A DNA stretch of 64,000 nt, taken from Snodgrassella alvi. Its GTDB lineage: Bacteria; Pseudomonadota; Gammaproteobacteria; Burkholderiales; Neisseriaceae. The position numbers and the translations under genes were made by a program. The stretch is taken from the NCBI RefSeq assembly GCF_040741455.2, contig NZ_CP160328.2, positions 682,001 to 746,000 on the forward strand. The letters are read 5' to 3'. Shown in pieces: positions 24,683 to 35,061 of the stretch (its first letter is position 1; each line of letters begins with the position of its first letter). The notes beneath the pieces are model-generated. The model saw only the letters and a list, made by a program, of their open reading frames with translations. It ran no database searches and was not told where the DNA came from.

Positions 24683-26774
24683 ATAAAGCTTTGCGAATAT
24701 TAAGACCAGTACTGAAAGTCCGTTTAGGAGAGGGTTCGAAATAACGGCCATTACTATCATTGACAATCACCGAACCAGCGTAACGTCGATTAAACAGATT
24801 ATCAACACGTGCGTAGCTGCTTAATGTCCAGCCTCGATAAGCCCATTCATAGCCAATATTGGCAGATGCCAGCGCATAACCAGGGGCATGATCAGTATTG
24901 CTGTCATTAACGTATATTTTATCCATATAACGAACATCCATACCACCTTGCCATCCTTGCTTCGGTTGCCATTGCAAACCAAAATACAATTGATTCTGTG
25001 CCACTCCGGGTATTTTACTTCCCTTACGCACAGCAACAGCTTTTCCTAGCGCCGGTATATCACTATCAAATTTGGCATCAACATATGAGTAGCTAGCCCG
25101 CGCCTCCAAATTTTGCCACAGTGTTTTCTGCCAGCCTAACTCTGCGCCATATCTTTTGGTACGGTCAGCATTACGAAATGTACTACGGCCTCCGGCTGAT
25201 ACGGCTGAGACTATATCGTTGTGTGACTCAGTGTGAAATGCTGTTGCAGAAAATATTCCCCATTGCTGGTCAAATTTCAGTCCTGCTTCAATAGTATCGC
25301 TGGAAGAAGGCTTAAGATTGAAATTAAAACCGGCCATACCATCTGGCCGATAAGCCATTTCAGTAAAAGTAGGCGTTTCAAAACCTTTGCCATAGGCAAT
25401 ATACGCAGCCGCATCATCCCGGAAATCCCAGCCTAGCGAAATACTGGGCAATAGTTTGTGGTAACGCAGTGCTCCACTATCATCGCCATTAGCTAGATAA
25501 TGATCCTGCGTTTTAAAATGTACGTTACTATAACGCAAGCCTCCATCCACATGCCATTTCGGCACAAAACGCCACGAAAACTGCATATATGGGTCGAGAT
25601 TCCATAAAGTATTGTACTCATCCCGACGCAAATTACCCTTCATCCCCAGATGGCTGCCGTTAAAATTATTGTATCCTTGCCGGTCTTCATTCTCACGGTC
25701 AAATGCCACTCCCCCAATAAGAGTGAGATTGGGCAAAGTGTTTTTGTTTAGCCAACGCAAATCGGCTCCATAATAATGTCGGGTAAAATCAATCACGCCT
25801 CCTGCGTGCTTAGGAGCGGTTTGCGCCTTGGCCGGAATCGACTGATATTGCACTACATGACGACGGCCGGCATAAACCATTGCATATAGACTATTATGCT
25901 CATTAATGGGTTTATCCCAAGTTAAACCAGTCTGGCTTTGGTCAATTTCCTTACGCATGTTGTAATCTCTGACATTTTGAGCAATCTGGCGCGGATTCTC
26001 CTGCCATTGTTCACGTGTCAGTCCGCCGGGATCAGCCGCTCTGATGCGTACCTGATTCAGCACCCAATTCACTGTACTGCCATCATTCAGATTCCATGTA
26101 AATTTAGCATTATTCAGTACCTTCCGTGCATCGCTGTGCTCGCGATATCCATTGGTATCAAAATAATTGGAACTGATATCATAGGCTGGCAGGTACGCTG
26201 ATTCACTCCCACTCTGCAACTGAAATGAAGTTTGCTGCTTAGCAAAACGGCTGGTATTGAATCCAAGACTAACACTGGGCTTACCTTCGCCTTCACGGGT
26301 AGTTGCCAGTATTGTTCCTCCTGAGGAATTCCCATACAGAGATGAAAAAGGGCCACCAAGCACTTCTATTTTATCTAAAGAGTTCAAATCTATATTAGAA
26401 GTCTGCCCTTGCCCATCTGGCATAGACGCTGGAATACCATCAACGTATATGCGAATACCACGCACCCCAAATGTTGAACGCGCGCCAAAACCACGCATCG
26501 AAATTTGCATATCCTGAGCATAATTTTCCCGTTCCAGAGCTTGTAAACCCGGAATACCTTTTAGGGCATCGGAAATATTCGTTTTAGGTGTATCAGTTAG
26601 CGCTCTGGCATTAACGGTATGCACAGAGGCTGCTGTATCCAGCCATGATGCATGCGTGCGTAAAGCAGTTACTTCTATATCTGGCAATTGAGCATTATCT
26701 TTATCTTCTGCATAAACAACAGCAGGCAACATAGCCAGTGACAAAACCAATTTCTTCAAGTGTGTGTAAGACAT
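24681..26774 (-). CDS. TonB-dependent outer membrane receptor
   Basis: The 697-residue protein has a signal peptide (about residues 1-22, ending Val-Val-Tyr-Ala). A plug domain follows at about residues 30-150, with Arg-Gly-Phe-Gly-Ala-Arg-Ser and Gly-Gly-Pro-Phe-Ser-Ser-Leu-Tyr-Gly-Asn. The rest is a 22-strand beta-barrel ending in the typical Asn-Leu-Phe-Asn-Arg-Arg-Tyr-Ala segment and a C-terminal strand. Such receptors import siderophores, heme or other large ligands using TonB energy; the ligand cannot be named. A TTG start at 26783 is possible, but the ATG at 26774 is preferred. No periplasmic or ABC transporter partner is adjacent. Confidence 0.9.
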   Translation of the reverse strand: MSYTHLKKLVLSLAMLPAVVYAEDKDNAQLPDIEVTALRTHASWLDTAASVHTVNARALTDTPKTNISDALKGIPGLQALERENYAQDMQISMRGFGARSTFGVRGIRIYVDGIPASMPDGQGQTSNIDLNSLDKIEVLGGPFSSLYGNSSGGTILATTREGEGKPSVSLGFNTSRFAKQQTSFQLQSGSESAYLPAYDISSNYFDTNGYREHSDARKVLNNAKFTWNLNDGSTVNWVLNQVRIRAADPGGLTREQWQENPRQIAQNVRDYNMRKEIDQSQTGLTWDKPINEHNSLYAMVYAGRRHVVQYQSIPAKAQTAPKHAGGVIDFTRHYYGADLRWLNKNTLPNLTLIGGVAFDRENEDRQGYNNFNGSHLGMKGNLRRDEYNTLWNLDPYMQFSWRFVPKWHVDGGLRYSNVHFKTQDHYLANGDDSGALRYHKLLPSISLGWDFRDDAAAYIAYGKGFETPTFTEMAYRPDGMAGFNFNLKPSSSDTIEAGLKFDQQWGIFSATAFHTESHNDIVSAVSAGGRSTFRNADRTKRYGAELGWQKTLWQNLEARASYSYVDAKFDSDIPALGKAVAVRKGSKIPGVAQNQLYFGLQWQPKQGWQGGMDVRYMDKIYVNDSNTDHAPGYALASANIGYEWAYRGWTLSSYARVDNLFNRRYAGSVIVNDSNGRYFEPSPKRTFSTGLNIRKAL

Positions 26775-27137
26775 AATTATCAAATGTTAGAATAAGTAAT
26801 ATACATAAAAAGTAAACTTTTCAAAGAAATATTATTTGTAAATATTTACTTCCTAAATCAAAGATACATAAATATAACAGAAATATTTATACATTCTGAA
26901 ATAGACATAAAATAAGCAGCTAATTATCTGTAAATATTGACAAAAATAATAAACAAAACAAAAAAATATTTAAAGAATATTAATAACAGCAGTTTATCAG
27001 TAAACATTGATTACTCAAGCTACTAACTGTTCTCACTCACACCTGAAGTTGTTTCTGCACAGACTGCATCTACAATATCAGCTAATAAAAAAAGCTGCCG
27101 GTTTGTACCAGACAGCTTTGTATACATTCACAAACCG
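26775..27137. other. Intergenic region upstream of the TonB receptor
   Basis: No gene is seen in this stretch. An AT-rich inverted repeat AAATATT-N7-AATATTT at 26827-26847 lies 53-73 bases before the receptor start and might be a Fur-type or other operator, though it is not a good match to the Fur consensus. The cls terminator lies at the far end. Confidence 0.4.
27085..27119 (-). terminator. Terminator of cls
   Basis: AAAGCTG (27091-27097) pairs with CAGCTTT (27113-27119), with partial pairing inside. On the minus strand the stem is followed by a run of T residues. It lies about 20 bases past the cls stop. Confidence 0.78.
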
Positions 27138-28631
27138 CTACAATAATGGGCCGACGAGACGCACAGAATTTTCAACTAGTCCCCACCATTTGGAACGCGC
27201 CTGCCATGCTTTAAGTTCAATATACTCACAATCACGCAGATAGCCGTTTTGTAAAGCAACAATCGTTTCCGTCATACCTTCATCATAAATGGCCAGACTA
27301 ATTTCCATATTCAGATAAAAACTGCGCATATCCATATTAACCGTTCCAAAAAGCGTATAATCACTGTCAACAGTCAGTGTTTTAGCATGCAACAAACCAC
27401 CTTTAAACAAAGCAATTTTAACACCGGCCTGAAGCAACATCGGATAATAAGCTCGAGAAGCATATTTAACCAGTTTCGAATCTACAGCCTCAGGTACAAT
27501 CAGGGTTACTTCCACCCCTCGAGTAGCTGCTGTAGTCAGTGCCAGTAGCAAAGCATCATCCGGTACAAAATATGGGGTTGTAATCATAATCCGGCGTGTC
27601 GCGGCATGAATAGCGTTCACAATCGTGTCATAAATCACCGGACTTCCCTGTTCAGGTGCTGATGGAATTACCTGTACTACCACTCCGGTCTTTTCTTTTT
27701 GTGCAACCTGCAAATTTTGCATTAGAGCTTGTTTGCCATAGCTGTCAACCCATTGCTGTACCTGCATCAAATTAGATTCGGTCTCTACAGCCATATCACC
27801 GGCAAACACAGCAGCTAGTGGCTGAACCAAACTGCCTTCACAGCGCATCATCACATCCACCCACTGCCCGACACCAGCATTCTTTTTAAAAAACCGAGGA
27901 TCCACCAGATTAAAACTACCGGTATAGCCAATTTTCTGGTCGATTACTGCAATCTTGCGATGATTACGCAAATCAGCACGGACAAAAAATGTACGCCACA
28001 GCTGTATAGGTAACGCTTCTGTCAAAGTAATACCAGCACTGCGTAATCGCCGCGGCCAGTCACTACGCCAGAATCTAGCGCTGCCAATACTGTCCACCAG
28101 CATACTGGTCACTACACCTCGTTGAGCAGCCGCCATAGCATCATTCAGCAAATCGACAATCACACCCTGAGGATCAACAATATAAAAAGCCAGCAGGCAG
28201 CTCGTTTTGGCCTGCTGAATATCGTGGCGGATAGCAGAAATAATTTCCTCATCATGTGTCAGCAAAGTTAGATGATTGTACTCAGTAGCCTCAAAACCAG
28301 TTTTGTCTGCTGCAATCAGGCTGATTCCATGATAACGCTCATTCAGACCACTACAAGCATGCTGATTGAAATCATGCAGATAGGTATCACTGAATTTATG
28401 ATAAAACTTCACCAGTTCCCGCTGACGCCGCAATCGGCGCGAACCTAGTCTGGGTTCACCAATCAGCAAATAGGCCACAGCACCAACAAGAGGAAACGCC
28501 ATCAGCATTAATATCCAAGCAACAGAAACACCTGTATTCCGCTGGTGATACAACACTCGTACCATCAGAACAGTCACCACCATCACGTGTAAAACAACAA
28601 AAATTTCTGCCCAAGGAATATTGTGTAACAT
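27138..28631 (-). CDS. cls: Cardiolipin synthase
   Basis: The enzyme joins two phosphatidylglycerol molecules (or related donors) to form cardiolipin in the inner membrane. The 497-residue protein has two N-terminal membrane helices, the second with the family Met-Ala-Phe-Pro-Leu-Val-Gly motif. Two phospholipase D HKD motifs follow: His-Arg-Lys-Ile-Ala-Val-Ile-Asp in the first half and His-Ala-Lys-Thr-Leu-Thr-Val-Asp in the second. The ATG at 28631 has AGGT eight bases upstream, whereas the longer frame to 28658 begins with GTG, so I used the ATG. Length is normal. Confidence 0.92.
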   Translation of the reverse strand: MLHNIPWAEIFVVLHVMVVTVLMVRVLYHQRNTGVSVAWILMLMAFPLVGAVAYLLIGEPRLGSRRLRRQRELVKFYHKFSDTYLHDFNQHACSGLNERYHGISLIAADKTGFEATEYNHLTLLTHDEEIISAIRHDIQQAKTSCLLAFYIVDPQGVIVDLLNDAMAAAQRGVVTSMLVDSIGSARFWRSDWPRRLRSAGITLTEALPIQLWRTFFVRADLRNHRKIAVIDQKIGYTGSFNLVDPRFFKKNAGVGQWVDVMMRCEGSLVQPLAAVFAGDMAVETESNLMQVQQWVDSYGKQALMQNLQVAQKEKTGVVVQVIPSAPEQGSPVIYDTIVNAIHAATRRIMITTPYFVPDDALLLALTTAATRGVEVTLIVPEAVDSKLVKYASRAYYPMLLQAGVKIALFKGGLLHAKTLTVDSDYTLFGTVNMDMRSFYLNMEISLAIYDEGMTETIVALQNGYLRDCEYIELKAWQARSKWWGLVENSVRLVGPLL

Positions 28632-28711
28632 AAAAGCTGACCTGTTGTTCTTAAACACAAAAAAAGATTAATTATAAAAATAAAGCAACAAAGAATGAAT
28701 ACGCAAATAAA

Positions 28712-28735
28712 ATAACAGCCAGACAAAAATCTGGC
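28712..28735 (-). terminator. Weak terminator after hemE
   Basis: A six-base-pair stem GCCAGA/TCTGGC (28718-28723 with 28730-28735) is followed on the minus strand by a T-rich stretch. It would end the hem cluster before cls. Confidence 0.5.
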
Positions 28736-28831
28736 AGGTACCGGAATCATCACTTCCTGTGCCTGCCTGTACATTAAGGTAATTTAGCTGAAAACTGTAT
28801 GAGCCCCGTAGTTGTCAGTATCTAGTGATGA

Positions 28832-29896
28832 CTAAATCTGATGATATGGAACTGACAAATTATGTACTGCTTCTACAACAAATTTTACCATTTCTGGATC
28901 AGTATATTGATTAATTCCATGTCCTAAATTAAACACATGGCCGCTACCTTTACCATAATCGCTCAGTAAACGACGCACTTCACATTCAATACTTTCAGAA
29001 TTACCAAATAATGCCAACGGGTCAAGATTTCCCTGCAAAGCTACTCGATCACCAGCTAACTTACGTGCCTGATGTAAATTTACAGTCCAATCCACCCCCA
29101 CAGCTTCGATTTCCAAATCAGCCAGCTGGTCAAGCCACTGCCCACCGCCCTTAGTAAACACAATTACTGGTACTTGCCGGCCATCTGCTTCTCTATGCAA
29201 GCCAGAAATCACCTGTTGCAGATAGCGTAAATCAAACTCCTGAAAGGCTGCATCACTGAGAATACCGCCCCAAGTATCAAAAATCTGCACAGCCTGAGCG
29301 CCCGCTCTGATTTGCTCATTCAAATAAAGACTAACCGATTGTGCATTGATATCCAGAATATGATGCAATAACTGCGGCCGCTGGTACATCATAGTTTTTA
29401 ATAAACGAAAATCTCGGCTACCGCTACCTTCAACCATGTAGCAGGCCAATGTAAACGGGCTACCACTGAAACCAATTAATGGCACACGTCCGTTTAAAGC
29501 CCGCCGAATACTGTTTACAGCATCAAACACATAGCGCAACCGCTGCATATCCGGTACATGCAACCGCTGTACATCTTGCTCCTGCCGAAGCGGATTCATA
29601 AACTTAGGCCCCTCACCTTCCACAAAGTGCAAGCCCAGACCCATGGCATCAGGTACAGTCAGAATATCTGAAAAAAGTATCGCCGCATCCAGTGCAAAGC
29701 GTTCCAGTGGTTGCAATGTGACTTCTGTAGCCAGCTCGGTATTATGGCATAACGCCAGAAAACTACCAGCCTTGGCGCGAGTAGCGCGGTATTCAGGCAA
29801 GTAACGTCCAGCCTGACGCATCAGCCATACTGGCGTGTACTCGACTGGCTGTTTCAATAAAGCTCGTAAAAAAGTATCGTTATGTAAAACTGCCAT
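28832..29896 (-). CDS. hemE: Uroporphyrinogen decarboxylase HemE
   Basis: HemE removes four carboxyl groups from uroporphyrinogen III to give coproporphyrinogen III in heme synthesis. The 354-residue cytosolic enzyme shows the N-terminal signature [15 protein letters not shown] near residue 22. The second signature [10 protein letters not shown] lies near residue 142. It is the last gene of a five-gene hem cluster and follows hemY by 61 bases that hold a strong hairpin. Its ribosome binding site (GAGGT) directly follows that hairpin. Confidence 0.95.
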   Translation of the reverse strand: MAVLHNDTFLRALLKQPVEYTPVWLMRQAGRYLPEYRATRAKAGSFLALCHNTELATEVTLQPLERFALDAAILFSDILTVPDAMGLGLHFVEGEGPKFMNPLRQEQDVQRLHVPDMQRLRYVFDAVNSIRRALNGRVPLIGFSGSPFTLACYMVEGSGSRDFRLLKTMMYQRPQLLHHILDINAQSVSLYLNEQIRAGAQAVQIFDTWGGILSDAAFQEFDLRYLQQVISGLHREADGRQVPVIVFTKGGGQWLDQLADLEIEAVGVDWTVNLHQARKLAGDRVALQGNLDPLALFGNSESIECEVRRLLSDYGKGSGHVFNLGHGINQYTDPEMVKFVVEAVHNLSVPYHQI

Positions 29897-29905
29897 AATC
29901 TACCT

Positions 29906-29938
29906 CAGGCAGTCAGCAAAAAATGTACTGACTGCCTG
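29906..29938 (-). promoter_or_regulatory. Hairpin in the hemY-hemE intergenic region next to the hemE ribosome binding site
   Basis: Perfect 11-base arms (29906-29916 and 29928-29938) enclose an 11-base loop. On the minus strand the stem is followed at once by the hemE GAGGT and then ATG, with no T-run, so it is not a typical terminator. It could tune hemE translation or stabilise processed mRNA ends. Confidence 0.55.
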
Positions 29939-29957
29939 TTAAAATCAAAATAAAAAA

Positions 29958-31160
29958 TTACAACTCATCATCATTACTGATACTGGACAGAATCTGAGTA
30001 CGCTGCTCTTCTGCGGCCTCATTTTCACCCGATTGCTCCAGCACTTTTGCCAACAATAATCTGGTCACATTATTGCTTTTCGCTTGCAAGCTCGCTTCTA
30101 AATAATTTTTCGCCTTACCCCATAATTGCTGCTGGTAGCTCATCTCACCCATCAGCAATAACAAATCCGCATTCTGTGGCTCCTGTTGTAACCACTTATC
30201 CGCTGCTATCATATTTTTTTGCTGTTCTTTACTGCTTAAATACTGATTAGCGTGATTAAAAGCTGGTAACAATGCAGCATCATGACTACGTGGATAATAT
30301 TTCTTTACCCATTTCACAGCCTGTGTGTACATCCCTAGCTGTAAATACTTTTCTACTATATCTGCACTCAACAAGCTTTCTTGTTCGTCCACTGGTATTG
30401 ATTTAAGACTATTTTTCAGTTCAACAGGATTTTTGGCTTCAGCCAGTAATTGCCGGTAAGCCCAATATCTATATTGCTGCTGTTCACTATCACTTAATGC
30501 ACTTGCACGGCTCAGCTTATCCACTTGCTGCAATACTCCTCGTGCATCATGCTGATCCCAGTCATAGCGTAGTTGTAGTTTCACAAGCTGAGTTAAATTC
30601 GGATTGATTTTGGCCGCAGCATCCAATGCACTCTTTGCCTGCTGCTCATTGTGCTGAGCCAGAGCTGATTGACTAAGCAGCAGATAACGTGAGAGTTGCT
30701 GTTTTTCGGGCAGCTTGGCCACCTCGTTTAAATAGCGGTCTCGAGTACTCATATCATCCATTTGGTCTGCACTGTGAGCAGCCAGCAATAAAGCCAGTGA
30801 TCGGCTATGCTGACCCTGTTTATTGCGCAGCACTCGTTCAGCCTCTCGGGCAGCAAACTGATAGCGTCCTTCAAAATAAGCCAAACCAGCATGATTCAAG
30901 GCCGTTTCAACCTGATGGCGCTGATGATTTATGCGCCAATGTTGCCAATGGCCGGGGAGATGCACAAAACCCATAACAATGCGCAGCAAAATATACAGCA
31001 TTACCACCGTCAAAAGCACCATACCGATAAAGAGCTGCAGATTAATCCGTATCAACGTCTGTTCTACGACAATATAAACATCACCACTGTAATACTTGGC
31101 ACCCAGTACCACAGCTACAGCCACTATAAATAGTATAATCAACCATAACAAAGATCTCAT
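29958..31160 (-). CDS. hemY: HemY-like inner membrane TPR protein
   Basis: Despite its name, proteobacterial HemY is not the oxidase of Gram-positive bacteria. It is a membrane-anchored protein with tetratricopeptide repeats, linked to heme synthesis by gene context. The 400-residue protein has two N-terminal membrane helices (about residues 3-22 and 40-65). Helical repeats follow, including Ala-Gly-Leu-Ala-Tyr-Phe-Glu-Gly-Arg-Tyr near residue 92 and a C-terminal TPR pair. Its ATG overlaps the hemX stop by four bases (ATGA), so hemX and hemY are translationally coupled. Confidence 0.87.
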   Translation of the reverse strand: MRSLLWLIILFIVAVAVVLGAKYYSGDVYIVVEQTLIRINLQLFIGMVLLTVVMLYILLRIVMGFVHLPGHWQHWRINHQRHQVETALNHAGLAYFEGRYQFAAREAERVLRNKQGQHSRSLALLLAAHSADQMDDMSTRDRYLNEVAKLPEKQQLSRYLLLSQSALAQHNEQQAKSALDAAAKINPNLTQLVKLQLRYDWDQHDARGVLQQVDKLSRASALSDSEQQQYRYWAYRQLLAEAKNPVELKNSLKSIPVDEQESLLSADIVEKYLQLGMYTQAVKWVKKYYPRSHDAALLPAFNHANQYLSSKEQQKNMIAADKWLQQEPQNADLLLLMGEMSYQQQLWGKAKNYLEASLQAKSNNVTRLLLAKVLEQSGENEAAEEQRTQILSSISNDDEL

Positions 31161-32542
31161 AATGAATGTTCTCCCTGCACGGCAGAAGCTGCTGTTGCAT
31201 TTTTAGCGCTTTCCGCACTGGCTGCTTTTGCTGAATGAGTTTCGGGCACAGCAGAAGCACTGCTGGCACTAGAAGCACTAAAATCCGGCAACGCAGTTGA
31301 CATATCCATACCAGCCTGATGCTGATAATCTCGCACTGCTGCCAAACTTGCAGAAAGATTACTGTCCTGATTAGTCTGAACATTCAACATTTTCAGTTGA
31401 GACAGCTCTTTAAGCCAAGATTGTGTCGCCGCAGAGCTACCATCAAAATACTGTTTAACCGTGGCCTCGGCTGTGTTCAAATCAGCGGCATAAACCTCAC
31501 TACGCCGCTGAATCAGCGCAATACGCGCATCCAACAAACGCAGACGTAGATTTTCTCGTACAAAATAAATTTGTTCCGGCGACATTAACATCGAATCATT
31601 ATGATTAATATGCCGAACTTCTACCATACTACTTAGCGAATGCAGTGTAGCTTGCCACGTACGCTGCCACCATGATGCATTTGGATTAATAGTTGCCGTA
31701 CCAGAAGAAACATTGGGTTGCAACTGATTATCAACGACTAGAGGTAAGCCTGCAACGCCAGATTCCAGACGATTTAGACGGAGAGAGGCACTGGCCACAT
31801 CAAGATATGGACGACCTTTCAAGTTTTCGAGATCACTGCTGATGGCTTTTTTAATTGGCAATAACTGAGGTTGGTCAAAACGTGCCAAACGACTATCCAG
31901 ATTTTCCAGCACATTTACAGCCACCGGAACATTCCCCGATATCAGCAACTGCTGCGCAGCCAGATTTAGTGTAGCCTCAATCTCATCAACCAGCCAATCA
32001 GTACGGCTTTTTACCAGCTCCTGATAAGCACGTGTCAGACGATCAACATTTTCACCCTGCGTTTTCTGCTGCGTTTGCAAATCTTGCAATTGCTTACTCA
32101 ATTCATCAACCCGTGCCAAACTTGTTTCCACTGTAGCTGCGGTTTTACTGGCACCAATACCTGCATTTTCGATTTTCTGATCAAATTGAAGTTGCTGATT
32201 TTTCAGCAGATTTTGCCCCTCAACGAATAAAAATCCACTGGCACCCAATGCCAGTATCGACAGTACCAAAGCACCCAGTGCTATTCCCTTACCTGTACCA
32301 GATACTTGTTTCACTGCAGCTGGCCGGCTGGTTTCTTGAGGTACAGACATTCCTGATCCTGTGTTGTTTTTTTGAAAATCTTTAGTTTGATGGGTGCCGG
32401 CTTTTTGTTTATCTGAAGGTTCAGCTGCCGCGGATGTAGTCGATTCAGGAGGTACACGCACTTCACCTTGTGTATTCACCAGCAATGGCTGCTTACCTTG
32501 TTCCGGAGACTGACCAGACTGCGTATCTTGTTGTTCACTCAT
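31157..32542 (-). CDS. hemX: HemX, uroporphyrinogen-III C-methyltransferase-like membrane protein
   Basis: HemX-type proteins are membrane-anchored products of hem operons; the methyltransferase name is inherited and activity is unproven. The 461-residue protein has a polar Gln/Pro/Ser-rich N-terminal 90 residues, one membrane helix (Ala-Leu-Gly-Ala-Leu-Val-Leu-Ser-Ile-Leu, about residues 88-108), a coiled-coil stretch (about 110-170) and a helical periplasmic domain. An Ala/Ser-rich tail closes it. The ATG at 32542 has GGGAG eight bases upstream; the longer frame to 32560 begins with GTG. It lies between hemD and hemY, the usual order. Confidence 0.85.
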   Translation of the reverse strand: MSEQQDTQSGQSPEQGKQPLLVNTQGEVRVPPESTTSAAAEPSDKQKAGTHQTKDFQKNNTGSGMSVPQETSRPAAVKQVSGTGKGIALGALVLSILALGASGFLFVEGQNLLKNQQLQFDQKIENAGIGASKTAATVETSLARVDELSKQLQDLQTQQKTQGENVDRLTRAYQELVKSRTDWLVDEIEATLNLAAQQLLISGNVPVAVNVLENLDSRLARFDQPQLLPIKKAISSDLENLKGRPYLDVASASLRLNRLESGVAGLPLVVDNQLQPNVSSGTATINPNASWWQRTWQATLHSLSSMVEVRHINHNDSMLMSPEQIYFVRENLRLRLLDARIALIQRRSEVYAADLNTAEATVKQYFDGSSAATQSWLKELSQLKMLNVQTNQDSNLSASLAAVRDYQHQAGMDMSTALPDFSASSASSASAVPETHSAKAASAESAKNATAASAVQGEHSL

Positions 32543-32593
32543 TCGGTATACTCCCTGCACGATAATTGGGACAACAGCTCAGCAGAACAACTA

Positions 32594-33325
32594 TCACACT
32601 GTACTGTCTGAATGCAAAATTTCCAATCCACACTGTAAATCCGATACCAGCATCGTAGCGACATCATAACTCGACAGCGCTGCTTCCACACGTGGATGGT
32701 GAACTAAGTATAACAAGCTTTTGCCAATTGCGTACAAATCTGGCGGCATCTGCGAAAACCACGCATTTACAGCAGCACTTGTCGTCATATAAACAGCCTT
32801 CAAACGCTTTTCTTTAAGTGGCTGCCTCAATACAGACCAATTAAGCAGCTGTGGCTGGCGCTCATATACTTCAGCCAGATCAACCTGCCAACCTTGCTGA
32901 CCTAGCTTGTCAACCAGCAATTCGCGACCGCCAACACCCCTAATCAGCATCATCCTTCCATTTTGCTGATGCCATATGGCTAAACGTAAAACTGCTTCAC
33001 TATCATTGCCATCAAGCGGATAAACAACCTGTTTAAAACCGTAAGCAATTAACACTTTTGCTGTAGCTGCGCCTACAGCCACATGCACTACATTATCAGA
33101 CTGAACAAGATATTTGGCAGCAATGTGCACTGCGCTAGGGCTGACCCACACAATGACATCTTGTTTCAAGCTGCGTTCAGCCAGCTGCTGCAAGATATCA
33201 TCAAAAGGTAGCAACTGCTGATACTCCATTAATAATGGCTGCCATCCAGCACGAATACAGCTTTTTATATCAGCAGCTGCAGCCTGTCGCGGACGCATTA
33301 ATACAATGCTGGACTGAGTAATCAT
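32594..33325 (-). CDS. hemD: Uroporphyrinogen-III synthase HemD
   Basis: HemD closes the linear hydroxymethylbilane made by HemC, flipping ring D to give uroporphyrinogen III. The 243-residue protein shows the weakly conserved features of the family: an N-terminal Leu-Met-Arg-Pro-Arg, a Val-Ser-Pro-Ser-Ala-Val segment near residue 60, and a Met-Thr-Thr-Ser-Ala-Ala-Val segment near residue 180. Sequence conservation is always low, so context matters: its start overlaps the hemC stop by four bases. Two-lobed architecture and normal length support the call. Confidence 0.88.
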   Translation of the reverse strand: MITQSSIVLMRPRQAAAADIKSCIRAGWQPLLMEYQQLLPFDDILQQLAERSLKQDVIVWVSPSAVHIAAKYLVQSDNVVHVAVGAATAKVLIAYGFKQVVYPLDGNDSEAVLRLAIWHQQNGRMMLIRGVGGRELLVDKLGQQGWQVDLAEVYERQPQLLNWSVLRQPLKEKRLKAVYMTTSAAVNAWFSQMPPDLYAIGKSLLYLVHHPRVEAALSSYDVATMLVSDLQCGLEILHSDSTV

Positions 33326-34254
33326 TGACCGGACTGCACTTCATTAATCAAGTCTCTGGCGCCCAAACTGGCTAATTTTTGTGCCACGTTTAAACCCAGT
33401 TGTTCCGCATCACTCATAGAAGCCTGCGCACTGGCACGCAGCACCGTTTTTCCATCAACAGAAGCAACCAAACCAAACAATTCAAGCGTACCAGAGCTTT
33501 CAACACAATAAGCAGCCAGAGGTACTTGACAGCTACCACCCAAAAACTTTGCCATGGTTCGTTCTGCCGTCACACAAGCCGATGTAACTGCATGATGAAG
33601 AGGCTGCAACAAGTTTAATAAATCAGTCCGGTGAGAAGCCACCTCAATTGCCAGTGCACCTTGACCAGCCGCAGGTATGGAAATTTCAACCGGCAAAATA
33701 CTACGGATACGATGATCTAAACCCAAACGTTCCAAACCAGCAGCAGCCAGAATAATAGCTGCATATTCTTGTTTATCTAATTTACTGAGGCGCGTCTGCA
33801 CATTACCGCGCAAAGGTTTTATGTGTAAATTCGGATAGTGCAACCGAAGCTGAGCTTCGCGGCGCAGACTAGATGTGCCAACAATGGCTCCTTCTGGCAA
33901 TTCCGACAGATGGGCATACTGTTGTGAAACAAAAGCATCAAAAGGATTAGCCCGCTCAGTTATAGCAGCCAGAACAAAACCTTCCGGCAGCTCCATAGGT
34001 ACATCCTTAAGTGAATGAACCGCAATATCGGCGGTTCCTGCTTGCAATGCCCATTCCAGCTCTTTGATAAACAGTCCTTTACCGCCTATTTTAGACAAAG
34101 ACTGGCTTAGTATCTGGTCACCCTTTGTCGTCATACCTTGAATAGTTATAGATACATTAGGATAAAGCACCTGCAAACACTGCTGTATGTGTCGTGCTTG
34201 CCACATAGCCAGTGCGCTTTCACGACTAGCAATGACCAGATTATTTTTTTTCAT
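33322..34254 (-). CDS. hemC: Porphobilinogen deaminase (hydroxymethylbilane synthase) HemC
   Basis: HemC joins four porphobilinogen units into hydroxymethylbilane. The 310-residue protein has Ile-Ala-Ser-Arg-Glu-Ser at the N-terminus, the [11 protein letters not shown] active-site segment near residue 80, and Gly-Gly-Ser-Cys-Gln-Val-Pro, whose Cys anchors the dipyrromethane cofactor. An ATG four codons upstream (34266) is also possible; neither start has a clear ribosome binding site. I used 34254 because homologues begin near it. It is the first gene of the hem cluster. Confidence 0.94.
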   Translation of the reverse strand: MKKNNLVIASRESALAMWQARHIQQCLQVLYPNVSITIQGMTTKGDQILSQSLSKIGGKGLFIKELEWALQAGTADIAVHSLKDVPMELPEGFVLAAITERANPFDAFVSQQYAHLSELPEGAIVGTSSLRREAQLRLHYPNLHIKPLRGNVQTRLSKLDKQEYAAIILAAAGLERLGLDHRIRSILPVEISIPAAGQGALAIEVASHRTDLLNLLQPLHHAVTSACVTAERTMAKFLGGSCQVPLAAYCVESSGTLELFGLVASVDGKTVLRASAQASMSDAEQLGLNVAQKLASLGARDLINEVQSGQ

Positions 34255-34350
34255 ACCAAGACACATAAAACCAAAAAATTAAAGTATAAATTTTAGCATT
34301 AACTGTAGATTAAGCTGCATTTACTTACACAACCCAATATGTATTCAAAG

Positions 34351-35061
34351 TCAAGCTTCAGTTCGTAACAATAACTCATCAACCAGACCACTTACACCAG
34401 CTTGAGCAGATGCACGAATGATTTGTATATTCTGCAACCCTTCAAGTGGTTGAGGATCAACCAGAAAAATTTCTGCAGATCGTGCCGCATAGTGAAACAG
34501 ACCTGCAGCCGGATATACTTGCAAAGATGTGCCAACAATGATAACTATATCAGCACAACGCATTAGCTGAATGGCAGAGTCAATCATCGGCACAGTCTCT
34601 CCAAACCACACAATATGCGGCCGCATCTGGAAGCCGTGATTATCCTTATCTTCCAGCGTCTGATCTGAAAAACAATCGACAATATAATTTTCATCAACAC
34701 TACTTCTTGCTTTTAAGAGTTCACCATGTAAGTGTAGTACATGACTACTACCAGCACGCTCATGCAAATCATCTACATTCTGCGTGATAATATTAACATT
34801 GTATCTTGTTTCCAGATTTTTTAATGCTAGATGAGCCGTATTAGGTTGAGCTCTTAGCAACTTCCGCCTTAAACGATTATAAAATTCTAATACTCGTTCA
34901 GGATGGCGCTCAAAAGCCTCAGGTGTAGCAATATCATCAATTTTTTCACCATCCCATAATCCACCATGATTACGAAAAGTCTGCAAACCACTTTCTGCAC
35001 TGATGCCCGAACCTGTCAACACAACAATTTTATGCCGGCCTACAGATGAAAACTTACTCAT
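34351..35061 (-). CDS. cobB: Sirtuin NAD-dependent protein deacylase (CobB-like)
   Basis: Sirtuins remove acyl groups from lysine using NAD. The 236-residue protein has Gly17-Ser-Gly-Ile-Ser-Ala-Glu-Ser-Gly25 and Thr-Phe-Arg for NAD binding, and Thr-Gln-Asn-Val-Asp-Asp-Leu-His with the catalytic His in a following His-Leu-His-Gly motif. The Tyr-Asn-Arg-Leu-Arg-Arg segment resembles the Tyr-x-x-Arg pair of class III enzymes that prefer succinyl or malonyl groups. The structural zinc cysteines are largely missing, as in some short bacterial forms. Its start overlaps the argD stop by four bases, so expression is tied to arginine synthesis. Confidence 0.88.
   Translation of the reverse strand: MSKFSSVGRHKIVVLTGSGISAESGLQTFRNHGGLWDGEKIDDIATPEAFERHPERVLEFYNRLRRKLLRAQPNTAHLALKNLETRYNVNIITQNVDDLHERAGSSHVLHLHGELLKARSSVDENYIVDCFSDQTLEDKDNHGFQMRPHIVWFGETVPMIDSAIQLMRCADIVIIVGTSLQVYPAAGLFHYAARSAEIFLVDPQPLEGLQNIQIIRASAQAGVSGLVDELLLRTEA

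Noticed and set aside
26827-26847. AT-rich dyad upstream of the TonB receptor as a Fur box
   Set aside because: It does not match the Fur consensus well, and similar A/T dyads occur by chance in this AT-rich gap. I mention it only as an unassigned site.
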